DNA of 64,000 nt from Methyloversatilis discipulorum (GTDB lineage: Bacteria; Pseudomonadota; Gammaproteobacteria; Burkholderiales; Rhodocyclaceae): contig NZ_JADMJL010000016.1 of NCBI RefSeq assembly GCF_018780585.1, forward strand, positions 428,611-492,610, in the 5' to 3' direction. Positions 9,342-18,660 of the stretch are shown here, piece by piece. Position 1 is the stretch's first letter, and each line of letters starts with the position of its first letter. The position numbers and the translations under genes are program-made. The notes under the pieces were generated by a model. The model was not told the origin of the DNA. It worked only from the letters and a program-made list of their open reading frames with translations, and made no database searches.

Positions 9342-9377
9342 TTAGCTGTTGTAAAGCTAATGTTCTGTTTCTATACT
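9342..9377 (+). promoter_or_regulatory. Sigma70-type promoter with a palindrome around the -35 box
   Basis: TTGTAA (9349-9354) and TATACT (9372-9377) are 17 bases apart, a good promoter 30 bases upstream of the small gene at 9408. The -35 hexamer sits in the centre of an inverted repeat, TTAGCT (9342-9347) and AGCTAA (9355-9360), so a bound repressor would block polymerase. The surrounding ~90 bases are far more AT-rich than the rest of the window. Confidence 0.68.
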
Positions 9378-9407
9378 CGCGCTATCCCTATGAGGAGACG
9401 GCGCTTT

Positions 9408-9668
9408 ATGCTCAATTCCAGCCTCAGATCCAGGCAGTCCAAAGTACTTGGCAGTGTGTCGTCTCCGGCGCCTCGGGCTCAGATGGCCCGATTCGGTTTC
9501 AGGATCCGTACGCGAGGCGGCGTGCTGATCGACAACCTGTCCATACCGGGCGCGAGTGCCGAAGAGGCCGAACGCAAGTTGCGACAGATCTATATGGGCT
9601 GCTCGGTCTTAGCACGCTTTGTGCCAGACCCGCAGATCGGGCCCGGTGCCGCCCGCGGGGTCGGCTAA
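9408..9668 (+). CDS. Small hypothetical protein (86 aa)
   Basis: I chose ATG 9408 because GAGGAG (9392-9397) lies 10 bases upstream and a strong promoter precedes it. The predicted protein has a basic, serine-rich N terminus and a conserved-looking core, ARFGFRIRTRGGVLIDNL, SAEEAERKLRQIYMGCSVL, followed by a short variable tail. The core could form a small beta-beta-alpha unit. No signal peptide, membrane segment or known motif is recognised. Function unknown; its own promoter and palindrome suggest regulated expression. Confidence 0.72.
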   Translation: MLNSSLRSRQSKVLGSVSSPAPRAQMARFGFRIRTRGGVLIDNLSIPGASAEEAERKLRQIYMGCSVLARFVPDPQIGPGAARGVG

Positions 9669-9825
9669 GTCCCTGCCGCAACGGATGTTCGCAGCCCGGT
9701 ACGGGCTGGGGGGCGGGCGACCGCGCTGCTGCGCCGTCTGCCGCGCGAGGTGACAATGTGCGCCGCAACATGAGCGGCGCCTGCTACACAGCGCGCGGGC
9801 TTTGAACTAAAATCGTCCTCTCATC

Positions 9826-9857
9826 AAGCACGGCGGCGCGAGCCGCCGTGCTTTTTT
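9826..9857 (+). terminator. Rho-independent terminator or argD leader attenuator
   Basis: A perfect 12-bp stem, AAGCACGGCGGC (9826-9837) and its complement (9842-9853), with a GCGA loop and then a T-run. It ends transcription from the 9408 gene side. However, a -10-like TAAAAT (9808-9813) sits just upstream, so transcripts starting there for argD (9925) would carry the hairpin in their leader. Confidence 0.88.
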
Positions 9858-9924
9858 CGTTTTCCGCATCACGCCGCCAGCAGGCGTGCCGTCGATGCGG
9901 CAGCAGGGTCACGGAGCTGTTTCG

Positions 9925-11112
9925 ATGACGCATCTGATGAATACCTACGGCCGCCAGCCGGTCGCCTTCACCCACGGCAAGGGCGTACGGCTGTATGACG
10001 AGAACGGTCGCGAGTACCTGGACGCGATGGCCGGTGTTGCCGTGAATACGCTGGGCCACGGTCATCCCGATCTGGTTCAGGCGGTGTCGCGGCAGGCGGC
10101 GGAGATGATCCACTGCTCCAATCTGTACCGCGTGCTGGCACAGGAAAAGCTGTCGGACCGTCTGGCCGAACTGTCCGGCATGGACGAAGTGTTCTTCTGC
10201 AATTCCGGTTGTGAAGCCAACGAGGCGGCGATCAAGCTCGCCCGTCTGTACGGCCATCAGCGCGGCGTCGAACTGCCGGGCATCATCGTGATGGAGCACG
10301 CCTTCCACGGCCGCACGCTGGCCACGTTGTCGGCCACCGGCAACCGTAAGGTGCAGGCCGGTTTCGAGCCGCTGACGCCGGGCTTCCACCGGGTGCCTTT
10401 CAGCGACATCGCCGCGGTGCGGGCGATCGCCGAGCACACGCGCAACATCGTCGCCGTGCTGTTCGAGCCGGTGCAGGGCGAGGGCGGCATCCATGCCGCC
10501 GACCTGGCTTACATGCGCGAACTGCGCACGCTGTGCGACCAGCAGCAATGGCTGTTCATGGTCGACGAGGTGCAGTGCGGCATCGGTCGCACCGGCAGCT
10601 GGTTTGCCTTCCAGCACGCCGGTATCGAGCCGGACGTGATGACGCTGGCCAAGGGCCTGGGCTCGGGCGTGCCGATCGGCGCCTGCCTGGCGCGCGGGCC
10701 GGCGGCCGGTGTTTTCAAGCCCGGCACTCATGGTTCGACCTTCGGTGGCAATCCCCTGGCCTGCGCCGCCGCGCTGACCACGCTCGACGTCGTCGCGCGC
10801 GACGATCTGCGCGGCAATGCCGTGCGTCAGGGCGACGCGATCCGCGCCGGCTTCCGTGACGCGCTGAAGGATGTGGCGGGCGTCAAGGACATCCGCGGTG
10901 CCGGCATGATGATAGGCATCGAACTCGACCGCCCCTGCGGCGCGCTGGTCGGTCAGGCACTCGAAGCCGGTCTGCTGATCAACGTCACGGCCGACAGCAC
11001 CATCCGGCTCGTGCCGCCGCTGGTTTTCTCCGACGCCGACAGCCGCGAGCTGGTCGACCGGTTGTCGCCGATCATCCGCAACTTCCTCGCGGGCGCTCAG
11101 CTCGCCGCATGA
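9925..11112 (+). CDS. argD: Acetylornithine aminotransferase
   Basis: A 395-residue PLP-dependent class III aminotransferase that converts N-acetylglutamate semialdehyde to N-acetylornithine in arginine synthesis. It shows FCNSGCEANEAAIKLAR, MEHAFHGRT, the DEVQCGIGRTG cofactor segment and the Schiff-base lysine K243 in LAKGLGSGVPIGA. The ATG at 9925 has GGAG 8 bases upstream. argF follows after one base, making an argD-argF-argG cluster. Members of this family often also act as succinyldiaminopimelate transaminases. Confidence 0.96.
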   Translation: MTHLMNTYGRQPVAFTHGKGVRLYDENGREYLDAMAGVAVNTLGHGHPDLVQAVSRQAAEMIHCSNLYRVLAQEKLSDRLAELSGMDEVFFCNSGCEANEAAIKLARLYGHQRGVELPGIIVMEHAFHGRTLATLSATGNRKVQAGFEPLTPGFHRVPFSDIAAVRAIAEHTRNIVAVLFEPVQGEGGIHAADLAYMRELRTLCDQQQWLFMVDEVQCGIGRTGSWFAFQHAGIEPDVMTLAKGLGSGVPIGACLARGPAAGVFKPGTHGSTFGGNPLACAAALTTLDVVARDDLRGNAVRQGDAIRAGFRDALKDVAGVKDIRGAGMMIGIELDRPCGALVGQALEAGLLINVTADSTIRLVPPLVFSDADSRELVDRLSPIIRNFLAGAQLAA

Positions 11113-11113
11113 A

Positions 11114-12037
11114 ATGACTGAACCCAGACACTTTCTGCAACTGAAGGATCTGACGCGCGAAGAGCTCGACTACGTGTTCGCGCGCACCCGCTGGATCAAG
11201 GACAAGTTCAAGCGCTACGAACAGTACTGGCCGCTGCAGGACCGCACGCTGGTCATGATCTTCGAGAAGCAGAGCACGCGCACGCGCCTGTCCTTCGAAG
11301 CCGGCATGCACCAGATGGGCGGCAGCGCGATCTACCTGAACACGCGCGACTCCCAGCTCGGCCGCGGCGAGCCGGTCGAGGACGCGGCCCAGGTCATTTC
11401 GCGCATGTGTGACGTGGTCATGATCCGCACCTTCGAACAGACCATCATCGAGCGCTTCGCGGCGAATTCGCGCGTGCCGGTGATCAATGGCCTGACCAAC
11501 GAATACCACCCCTGCCAGGTGCTGGCCGACATCTACACCTGGATCGAGCACCGCGGCGACCTGTCCGGCCGCACCGTGGCGTGGATCGGCGATTCGAACA
11601 ACATGTGCCACACCTGGATGCAGGCGGCCGAAATCTTCGATTTCAAGCTGAACATTTCGACCCCGCCGGGCTACGAGGTCGAGGCCGAGCGCGCAGGCGT
11701 GGCCGGCAGCCACCACGAGTGCTTCGCCGATCCGATGGACGCCGCGCGCGGTGCCGATCTGGTCACCACCGACGTGTGGACCTCGATGGGCTGGGAAGCG
11801 GAGAACGAGGCACGTTGTGCCGCTTTCGCCGACTGGCAGGTCGATGCCGACATGATGAAGGTGGCCAAGGCCGACTCGCTGTTCATGCACTGCCTGCCGG
11901 CGCATCGCGGCGAGGAGGTGAGCGCGGAGGTGATCGACGGCCCGCACTCGGTGGTGTGGGACGAAGCCGAAAACCGCCTGCACGCGCAGAAGGCGCTGAT
12001 GGAATTCCTGCTGCTCGGACGTGTGTCCGGCAGCTGA
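11114..12037 (+). CDS. argF: Ornithine carbamoyltransferase
   Basis: A 307-residue enzyme joining carbamoyl phosphate and ornithine to give citrulline. The carbamoyl-phosphate motif STRTRLSFE, the central [11 protein letters not shown] (anabolic OTCase HPCQ), DSNNMCHTW for ornithine binding and the C-terminal [11 protein letters not shown] are all intact. Length matches anabolic OTCases. It sits between argD and argG on the same strand with almost no intergenic space. Confidence 0.98.
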   Translation: MTEPRHFLQLKDLTREELDYVFARTRWIKDKFKRYEQYWPLQDRTLVMIFEKQSTRTRLSFEAGMHQMGGSAIYLNTRDSQLGRGEPVEDAAQVISRMCDVVMIRTFEQTIIERFAANSRVPVINGLTNEYHPCQVLADIYTWIEHRGDLSGRTVAWIGDSNNMCHTWMQAAEIFDFKLNISTPPGYEVEAERAGVAGSHHECFADPMDAARGADLVTTDVWTSMGWEAENEARCAAFADWQVDADMMKVAKADSLFMHCLPAHRGEEVSAEVIDGPHSVVWDEAENRLHAQKALMEFLLLGRVSGS

Positions 12038-12068
12038 ACCGACGACTCTTATTGAAAGACGAGCAACG

Positions 12069-13301
<1,233 letters not shown>

Positions 13302-13319
13302 TCACAACAGGAAAAGAAC

Positions 13320-13634
13320 ATGTCCCAGTTCGACAACATCAGCGTCGTCAAGAAAGCCAATGTGTACTTCGACGGCAAGTGCGTCAGCCACAGCATCCAG
13401 TTCGCCGACGGCACCAAGAAGTCGGTCGGCGTCATCCTGCCGGCCACGCTCACCTTCAATACCGGCGCGCCGGAAATCATGGAAGGCGTGGCGGGCAGCT
13501 GCCGCGTGCGCCTGAAGGGGGAGACCGAGTGGAAGACCTATGGTGCGGGTGAGTCCTACAACGTGCCGGGCAATTCGTCCTTCGACATCGAAGTGAGTGG
13601 CGAGCCCTACCACTACGTCTGCCATTTCGGCTGA
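13320..13634 (+). CDS. ppnP: Pyrimidine/purine nucleoside phosphorylase
   Basis: A 104-residue single-domain cupin of the PpnP (formerly DUF1255/YaiE) family, which phosphorolyses several nucleosides. Diagnostic segments are [35 protein letters not shown] and the C-terminal [13 protein letters not shown] followed by YHYVCHF. AGGAAAAG lies just upstream of the ATG. It is 18 bases after argG and on the same strand, so it may share its transcript, though a functional link to arginine synthesis is not apparent. Confidence 0.94.
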   Translation: MSQFDNISVVKKANVYFDGKCVSHSIQFADGTKKSVGVILPATLTFNTGAPEIMEGVAGSCRVRLKGETEWKTYGAGESYNVPGNSSFDIEVSGEPYHYVCHFG

Positions 13635-13688
13635 TCCGCATCACCGGGCGCCGCTTGGCGCCCGCACGCAGCACACGAGGTTTTCAGC

Positions 13689-14174
13689 ATGCCGTCCTTC
13701 GACATCAGTTCCGAAATCGACATGGTCGAACTGCGCAACGCGGTCGACCAGGCGAACAAGGAAATCACCAACCGCTTCGACTTCAAGGGTTCGGACGCGC
13801 GCGTGGAGCAGGGCGACAAGCTGCTCACGCTGTTCGCCGACGACGACTTCAAGCTCGACCAGGTCTATGACGTGCTGCTGGGCAAGTTCGCCAAGCGCGG
13901 CATCGACGTGCGCTCGGTCGAGCGCGGCGACGCGCAGAAGATCAGCGGCAACAAGATGAAGCAGGAACTGAAGCTCAAGGTGGGTATCGAGAGCGAATCC
14001 GCCAAGAAGATCGTGCGCATCCTGAAGGACAGCAAGCTCAAGGTGCAGGGCAGCATCCAGGGCGAGGAAGTGCGCGTCACCGGCGCCAAGCGCGACGTGC
14101 TGCAGGAGGCCATCGCGCTGCTGCGCAAGCAGGTGACCGACATCCCGCTGCAGTTCGGCAATTTCCGCGACTGA
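13689..14174 (+). CDS. yajQ: YajQ family cyclic-di-GMP-binding protein
   Basis: A 161-residue protein with the complete YajQ/DUF520 pattern: [45 protein letters not shown], and the end [14 protein letters not shown]. Members bind nucleotides or cyclic di-GMP and affect virulence and biofilm traits in Xanthomonas and Pseudomonas; the mechanism in betaproteobacteria is not settled. The ATG follows CACGAGG-type spacing from a weak Shine-Dalgarno. Confidence 0.95.
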   Translation: MPSFDISSEIDMVELRNAVDQANKEITNRFDFKGSDARVEQGDKLLTLFADDDFKLDQVYDVLLGKFAKRGIDVRSVERGDAQKISGNKMKQELKLKVGIESESAKKIVRILKDSKLKVQGSIQGEEVRVTGAKRDVLQEAIALLRKQVTDIPLQFGNFRD

Positions 14175-14231
14175 GCGCCGATTCAGGCGCTGCCGCTACC
14201 GCGCCCTGCGATAGCGGCCTGTTTCCCCGGT

Positions 14232-14936
14232 TCAGTCCTTCAGACCTTTGACCCACTTCGCGTAGGCGGTTTCCGCCACCGCGTGCAGCGCCGCGATGCG
14301 CGCTTCCAGGTCGCGCTGGATGTCCGCCGGCTGCTGCACTGTCGGCTGGGCCGCTGCCTCGGCGATCTCGTCGGCGCCGCCGGTACACCACGACTTCACC
14401 AGATCCTCGGTCATTTCGATGTGGCACTGCATTGCCAGATGCTTGCCCATGGCCCAGGCCTGGTTGTCGCAGCCGGCGGAGGCCAGCACACGGGTGGCGC
14501 CGGTCGGCACGGTGAAGGTTTCACCGTGCCAGTGGAAGGACGGAAAGCGTGCCCGGTCGCCGAACCATTCGGCCGCTGCCGGGTCGGTGGCATGGACGTC
14601 CAGCCAGCCGATCTCCTTGCAGCGATTGGCGCCGACGGTGCCGCCAAGCGCCTTCGACATGAGCTGGCCGCCCAGGCAGTGGCCGATCACCGGAATGTCG
14701 GCGGCGACCGCCTTGCGGATCAGTTCGAGCACCGGCGGAATCCACGGCAGCGGATCGTTCACGCTCATCGGCCCGCCCATGAAGCAGAGGCCGGCGAAGG
14801 CCGACGGATCGGTGGGCACCGGATCGCCGCAATCCATCGCGAACAGGCGGATTTCACGGCCCAGGCCGTTGATATATGTAGCAAAATGACCGGGTCCTTC
14901 GGTCGGACTGTGACGGAACACTGCAATGGGTTTCAT
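14232..14936 (-). CDS. Type 1 glutamine amidotransferase
   Basis: A 234-residue class I glutamine amidotransferase-like protein. The nucleophile elbow IGHCLGGQ places the catalytic cysteine at C87, and QCHIEMT supplies the histidine and glutamate of the triad. FCMGGP-like oxyanion residues appear as CFMGGPMSV. Stand-alone members include gamma-glutamyl hydrolases and GMP synthase-like amidotransferases; the substrate cannot be assigned. Start ATG 14936 has a strong GAGGAGG 6-7 bases upstream. That Shine-Dalgarno and start lie inside the beginning of the divergent protease gene, so the two coding regions overlap by 11 bases head-to-head. Confidence 0.9.
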   Translation of the reverse strand: MKPIAVFRHSPTEGPGHFATYINGLGREIRLFAMDCGDPVPTDPSAFAGLCFMGGPMSVNDPLPWIPPVLELIRKAVAADIPVIGHCLGGQLMSKALGGTVGANRCKEIGWLDVHATDPAAAEWFGDRARFPSFHWHGETFTVPTGATRVLASAGCDNQAWAMGKHLAMQCHIEMTEDLVKSWCTGGADEIAEAAAQPTVQQPADIQRDLEARIAALHAVAETAYAKWVKGLKD

Positions 14937-15591
14937 CGAAATACCTCCTCGCCGCATTCTAGCCACGCTCGCGCTCGCCGTCCTTGCTGGCGCAAGCGCT
15001 GCGCATGCGGCCGACGTTTCGCTGGCCGGTGTGTTCGGCGGCAAGGCGGTGCTGGTGATCGACGGCGGCGCGCCGCGCACGCTGGCACCGGGTGCCCGTT
15101 CGCCGGAAGGTGTGAAGCTGCTGTCGGTCGAGGGCGACCGAGCCTGGGTCGACATCGACGGCCGGCGCGTGCAGCTGCGCATCGGCGAGAACGTGGCGTC
15201 GCAGCGCAGTGCCGAAACGTCGGCCTCGGTCATCCACCTGAACGCGGATCAGCAGGGACACTTCTCCGCCGACGGGGCGATCAATGGCGTGCCGATGAAA
15301 TTCCTGCTCGATACCGGCGCTACCGTGATCGCGATGGACCGCAATCAGGCGCGCCGTGCCGGCGTCGATCTGTCACGTGCCGAAGCGATGCGGGTGCAGA
15401 CCGCCAATGGCGTGGTCCGCGCCTGGCGCGTCCGGCTGGCCAGCGTGAAGCTTGGCAGCGTGACCCAGGCCAATGTCGAAGCGGCCGTGATGGACGCCGA
15501 AATGCCGCAGGTGCTGCTCGGCATGAGTTTCCTGAACCGCATGGACATGCAGCGCAACGGACAGGTCATGACCCTGAGGCAGCGCTTCTGA
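14926..15591 (+). CDS. Retropepsin-like aspartic protease, exported
   Basis: A 221-residue protein with a signal peptide (ILATLALAVLAGASAAHA) and a C-terminal retropepsin-like (clan AA) domain with the active-site triad D129-T130-G131 in FLLDTGATVIAM. The C-terminal half shows VNLGSV-like turns and QVLLGMSFLNRMDM, typical of the TIGR02281-type family. These proteases presumably act as dimers in the periplasm; targets are unknown. The ATG used overlaps the divergent amidotransferase start; no later ATG would keep the signal peptide. Its stop overlaps the ATG of the Nudix gene (TGATG), implying translational coupling. Confidence 0.88.
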   Translation: MGFIEIPPRRILATLALAVLAGASAAHAADVSLAGVFGGKAVLVIDGGAPRTLAPGARSPEGVKLLSVEGDRAWVDIDGRRVQLRIGENVASQRSAETSASVIHLNADQQGHFSADGAINGVPMKFLLDTGATVIAMDRNQARRAGVDLSRAEAMRVQTANGVVRAWRVRLASVKLGSVTQANVEAAVMDAEMPQVLLGMSFLNRMDMQRNGQVMTLRQRF

Positions 15592-16184
15592 TGGACTTTA
15601 CCGCGCCCGCTGCAGGCTTCGACATCGATCGCCTGCGTACCCGACTGTCTCTGCCGGCGGCGCAGCCAGACGTGCGCTTCGCCGGTTTCACGCCGGCGGC
15701 TGTACTGGTGCCAGTGGTGGTCGGCGGGGACGAACCGACGCTGCTGCTGACCCGGCGCAGCGCCCATCTGCACGATCACCCGGGCCAGATCGCCTTCCCC
15801 GGCGGTCGCGTCGATGCCGGCGACACCTCGCCCGAGGCGACCGCACTGCGCGAAGCGCAGGAGGAAATCGGCCTGTCGCCGGAGCAGGTCGAACTGATCG
15901 GCCGCCTGCCGGACTACTACATCACCGCCAGCGGCTTTCGCGTTACCCCGGTGGTCGGGCTGTTGCGCACGCCGCTGCAGCTGCAGCTCGACGCCTTCGA
16001 GGTGGCCGAGGCCTTCGAGACGCCGCTGTCCTTCCTGCTCAATCCGGCCAACCGGCGGCGCGGCAGCATCGAACACCAGGGCATCACCCGCGAGTTCTGG
16101 GCCATGCCCTGGCAGGGCTACGACATCTGGGGCGCCACCGCCGGCATGATCGTCAGCTTCGCCGAGCACCTGCTGAAGGACTGA
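15591..16184 (+). CDS. CoA pyrophosphatase-like Nudix hydrolase (NudL type)
   Basis: A 197-residue Nudix protein. The CoA-specific UPF0035 motif LLTRRSAHLHDHPGQIAFPGG precedes the Nudix box GGRVDAGD through REAQEEIGL. Family members hydrolyse CoA and its derivatives to 3'-phospho-AMP and phosphopantetheine. The ATG at 15591 overlaps the stop of the aspartic protease gene. The long open frame extending 5' of this start is antisense to the amidotransferase and is not coding. Confidence 0.93.
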   Translation: MDFTAPAAGFDIDRLRTRLSLPAAQPDVRFAGFTPAAVLVPVVVGGDEPTLLLTRRSAHLHDHPGQIAFPGGRVDAGDTSPEATALREAQEEIGLSPEQVELIGRLPDYYITASGFRVTPVVGLLRTPLQLQLDAFEVAEAFETPLSFLLNPANRRRGSIEHQGITREFWAMPWQGYDIWGATAGMIVSFAEHLLKD

Positions 16185-16188
16185 AGCT

Positions 16189-16214
16189 GCCGGGTGGGGT
16201 GACGGTCACCCGGC
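16189..16214. other. Palindrome between the Nudix and CobD/CbiB-like genes
   Basis: GCCGGGTG (16189-16196) pairs with CACCCGGC (16207-16214); nested within is a near-contiguous 15-base palindrome GGGTGAC-G-GTCACCC (16197-16211). The two pairings exclude each other. No T-run follows, so this could be a weak terminator or a protein-binding site for the downstream gene. Confidence 0.4.
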
Positions 16215-16313
16215 TGACCGGACCTGCCGGTTTCGACGGGATGACGGCTTGCAAGGCTCCCGCAAGCTTCACTGTGATATCGTCCGGGTGCTCGTAAGGC
16301 GATAACGCATCAC

Positions 16314-17240
16314 ATGACCTGGCTGTCTCTTTTCGTCGCACTGCTGATCGAGCAGTACAAACCGCTTTCCTATGAGCGCGTCGTCGCAGGCCCTCTTGCC
16401 CGCTATGCGGCCTGGTTCGAACAGCGCCTGAACGCCGGCGAGGCGCGCCACGGTGTGGTCGCGTGGTCGCTGGCCGTCGGCCTGCCGGTGGCGGCCGTCT
16501 GGTTCCTCTATCTTTTCCTTGTCTGGATCAACCCGGTGCTCGGCTGGGTGCTCAATGTCATCGTGCTCTACGTGACCATGGGCTTCCGCCAGTTCAGCCA
16601 CCATTTCGAGGCCACCGCCGACGCACTGCGTGCCGGTGACACCGACACCGCGCGGCGCGAACTGGGCAACTGGCTGTCGCGCAACACCGACCGGATGAAG
16701 CAGGAGGAGATCGCCCGCCTGGCGATCGAGCAGGGCCTGCTGGCGGCGCATCGCCATGTGTTCGCACCGCTGGCGCTGTTCGCGCTGCTGCCAGGGCCGA
16801 CCGGCCCCTTGCTCTATCGCCTGACCGAACGCCTGTCGTGGTCGTGGGCTCGGCGCGAAAACATCGAATTCGGTGCCTTCGGCCGCTTCGCGCGGAACAT
16901 CTACGAATGGCTGGATTTCATCCCTGTGCGCATGACTGCCGCGACCTTCGCCATCGTTGGCGACTTCGAGGACGCAGTGCATTGCTGGCGCACACAGGCC
17001 GCAAAATGGCCTGAGCAGGCGGCGGGCATTCTGCTCGCCAGCGGCGGCGGGGCGCTCGGCGTGAAGCTCGGCGCACCGCTGTTCGAACTCGGCGAAGTCG
17101 CGGACCGGCCCGAACTGGGCATGGGCGACGACGCCGATGTTGATCTCATGCAAAGCGCGATCGGCCTTGTTTGGCGCACACTTATATTTTGTCTTCTTTT
17201 GCTCGGCCTGCTCACGCTGGCTGGCTATGTCGGTAGCTGA
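16314..17240 (+). CDS. CobD/CbiB-like membrane protein
   Basis: A 308-residue protein with the N-terminal pattern of CbiB/CobD (LSLFVALLIEQYKPL) and about four membrane helices, including a C-terminal one (TLIFCLLLLGLLTLAGYVG). CbiB makes adenosylcobinamide phosphate in cobalamin synthesis, but this betaproteobacterial subgroup is shorter, and other cobalamin genes are not nearby, so the reaction is uncertain. AmpE-type proteins share the same fold. A soluble segment (about 95-250) includes WSWARRENIEFGAFGRFARNIYEW. Confidence 0.8.
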   Translation: MTWLSLFVALLIEQYKPLSYERVVAGPLARYAAWFEQRLNAGEARHGVVAWSLAVGLPVAAVWFLYLFLVWINPVLGWVLNVIVLYVTMGFRQFSHHFEATADALRAGDTDTARRELGNWLSRNTDRMKQEEIARLAIEQGLLAAHRHVFAPLALFALLPGPTGPLLYRLTERLSWSWARRENIEFGAFGRFARNIYEWLDFIPVRMTAATFAIVGDFEDAVHCWRTQAAKWPEQAAGILLASGGGALGVKLGAPLFELGEVADRPELGMGDDADVDLMQSAIGLVWRTLIFCLLLLGLLTLAGYVGS

Positions 17241-17260
17241 TTTCAACGGAGGTGGTACTG

Positions 17261-18448
17261 ATGGCTGACAAGAGAGAAGTGGTGATCGTAGGTGCTGCAC
17301 GTACGCCGATCGGCGCATACGGCGGCTCGCTGAAGGACTTCACGGCCTGCGATCTGGGCGCGCACGTGGTCAAGGCCGCCTTCGCGCGCGCCGGCGTCGA
17401 TGCGAAGGAAGCGCAGCACCTGGTGCTGGGCAACGTGATCCACACCGAAGCACGTGACATGTACGTGTCGCGCGTCGTGGCGATCAACGGCGGCATGTCG
17501 AAGGAATCGTGCGCCATGGGCGTGAACCGCCTGTGCGGCTCCGGCTTCCAGGCCGTCGTGTCGGCGGCCAACGCGATCCAGCTCGGCGATGCCGACTGCG
17601 CAGTTGGCGGTGGCGTCGAAACGATGAGCCGTGGCGGCTACCTGATGCCGGCCGCCCGCTGGGGCGCCCGCATGAACGACACCAAGATGATCGACATGAT
17701 GGTCGGCGCGCTGACCGACCCGTTCGACACGGTGCACATGGGCATCACCGCGGAAAACATCGCCAGCCAGTTCGGCTTCAACCGCGAGGAGCAGGACGCC
17801 TTTGCCGTCGCCTCGCACCAGAAGGCCGCGGCCGCGACCGACGCCGGCCACTTCAAGTCGCAGATCGCGCCGCTGGAAGTGGTGACCAAGAAGGGCACCA
17901 CCGTCATCGACACCGACGAGCACTTCCGCCGCGACGCGTCGCTCGAAGGCATGGCCAAGCTGCGCCCGGTGTTCAAGAAGGACGGTTCGGTCACTGCCGG
18001 CAATGCCTCGGGCATCAACGACGGCGCTGCCGCCATCGTCATGATGGAAGCCGGTGCGGCCGCCCGTGCCGGCGCCAAGCCGCTGGCCCGTCTGGTGTCC
18101 TACGCCGTTGCCGGCGTCGATCCCACCATCATGGGCACCGGCCCGATCCCGGCCGTCAAGCTGGCGCTGCAGCGCGCCGGTCTGAAGGCCTCCGATCTGG
18201 ACGTGATCGAATCGAACGAAGCCTTCGCCGTGCAGGCCATGTGCTGCACGCGCGAACTGGGTCTGGACCCGGCCAAGGTGAACCCGAACGGCGGCGCCGT
18301 CGGTCTGGGTCACCCGGTCGGTGCCACCGGCGCCATCCTGACCGTCAAGTGCCTGTATGAACTGCAGCGCACCGGTGGTCGCTATGGCCTGATCACGATG
18401 TGCATCGGCGGTGGCCAGGGCATTGCCGGCATCATCGAACGCATCTGA
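17261..18448 (+). CDS. Acetyl-CoA C-acyltransferase (BktB/PhaA-type thiolase)
   Basis: A 395-residue thiolase with the nucleophile C92 (NRLCGSG), H351 (GLGHPVGATGA) and acid/base C381 (MCIGGGQG). From memory it resembles Cupriavidus BktB more than PhaA (RDMYVSRV, RWGARM, GQGIAGIIERI), which condenses acetyl-CoA with acetyl- or propionyl-CoA; a role in polyhydroxyalkanoate precursor supply or beta-oxidation is possible. No reductase or PHA synthase is adjacent. I chose ATG 17261 because GGAGGTGG lies just upstream; the in-frame GTG at 17252 overlaps that signal. Confidence 0.93.
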   Translation: MADKREVVIVGAARTPIGAYGGSLKDFTACDLGAHVVKAAFARAGVDAKEAQHLVLGNVIHTEARDMYVSRVVAINGGMSKESCAMGVNRLCGSGFQAVVSAANAIQLGDADCAVGGGVETMSRGGYLMPAARWGARMNDTKMIDMMVGALTDPFDTVHMGITAENIASQFGFNREEQDAFAVASHQKAAAATDAGHFKSQIAPLEVVTKKGTTVIDTDEHFRRDASLEGMAKLRPVFKKDGSVTAGNASGINDGAAAIVMMEAGAAARAGAKPLARLVSYAVAGVDPTIMGTGPIPAVKLALQRAGLKASDLDVIESNEAFAVQAMCCTRELGLDPAKVNPNGGAVGLGHPVGATGAILTVKCLYELQRTGGRYGLITMCIGGGQGIAGIIERI

Positions 18449-18466
18449 TCGCCGCTTCACCGGTCT

Positions 18467-18507
18467 GAAAAAAACGCCCCGCCCAGTGCGGGGCGTTTTC
18501 GTTTCAG
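18467..18507 (+). terminator. Rho-independent terminator after the thiolase gene
   Basis: A 10-bp stem AACGCCCCGC/GCGGGGCGTT (18473-18482 and 18488-18497) with loop CCAGT and a following T-run. The flanks CTGAAA and TTTCAG extend the symmetry. Confidence 0.92.
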
Positions 18508-18660
18508 ACCCTTGCACCACATGAATCCGGGCTCCGCACCCGCTTGGTGCGTAAAACCCTTCGAAGCGGAAGGTTTCCAGTCCTGGCGCCGTTTTCCGGC
18601 ATGGCACATTTTTCGCTGCATGCAGGTACGCGCCAAACAATCACACGAGACAACCCGATC

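Noticed and set aside
14283..15590. 5' extension of the Nudix frame by ~430 codons
   Set aside because: Antisense or out of frame relative to the amidotransferase and aspartic protease genes; the ATG at 15591 starts the conserved domain.
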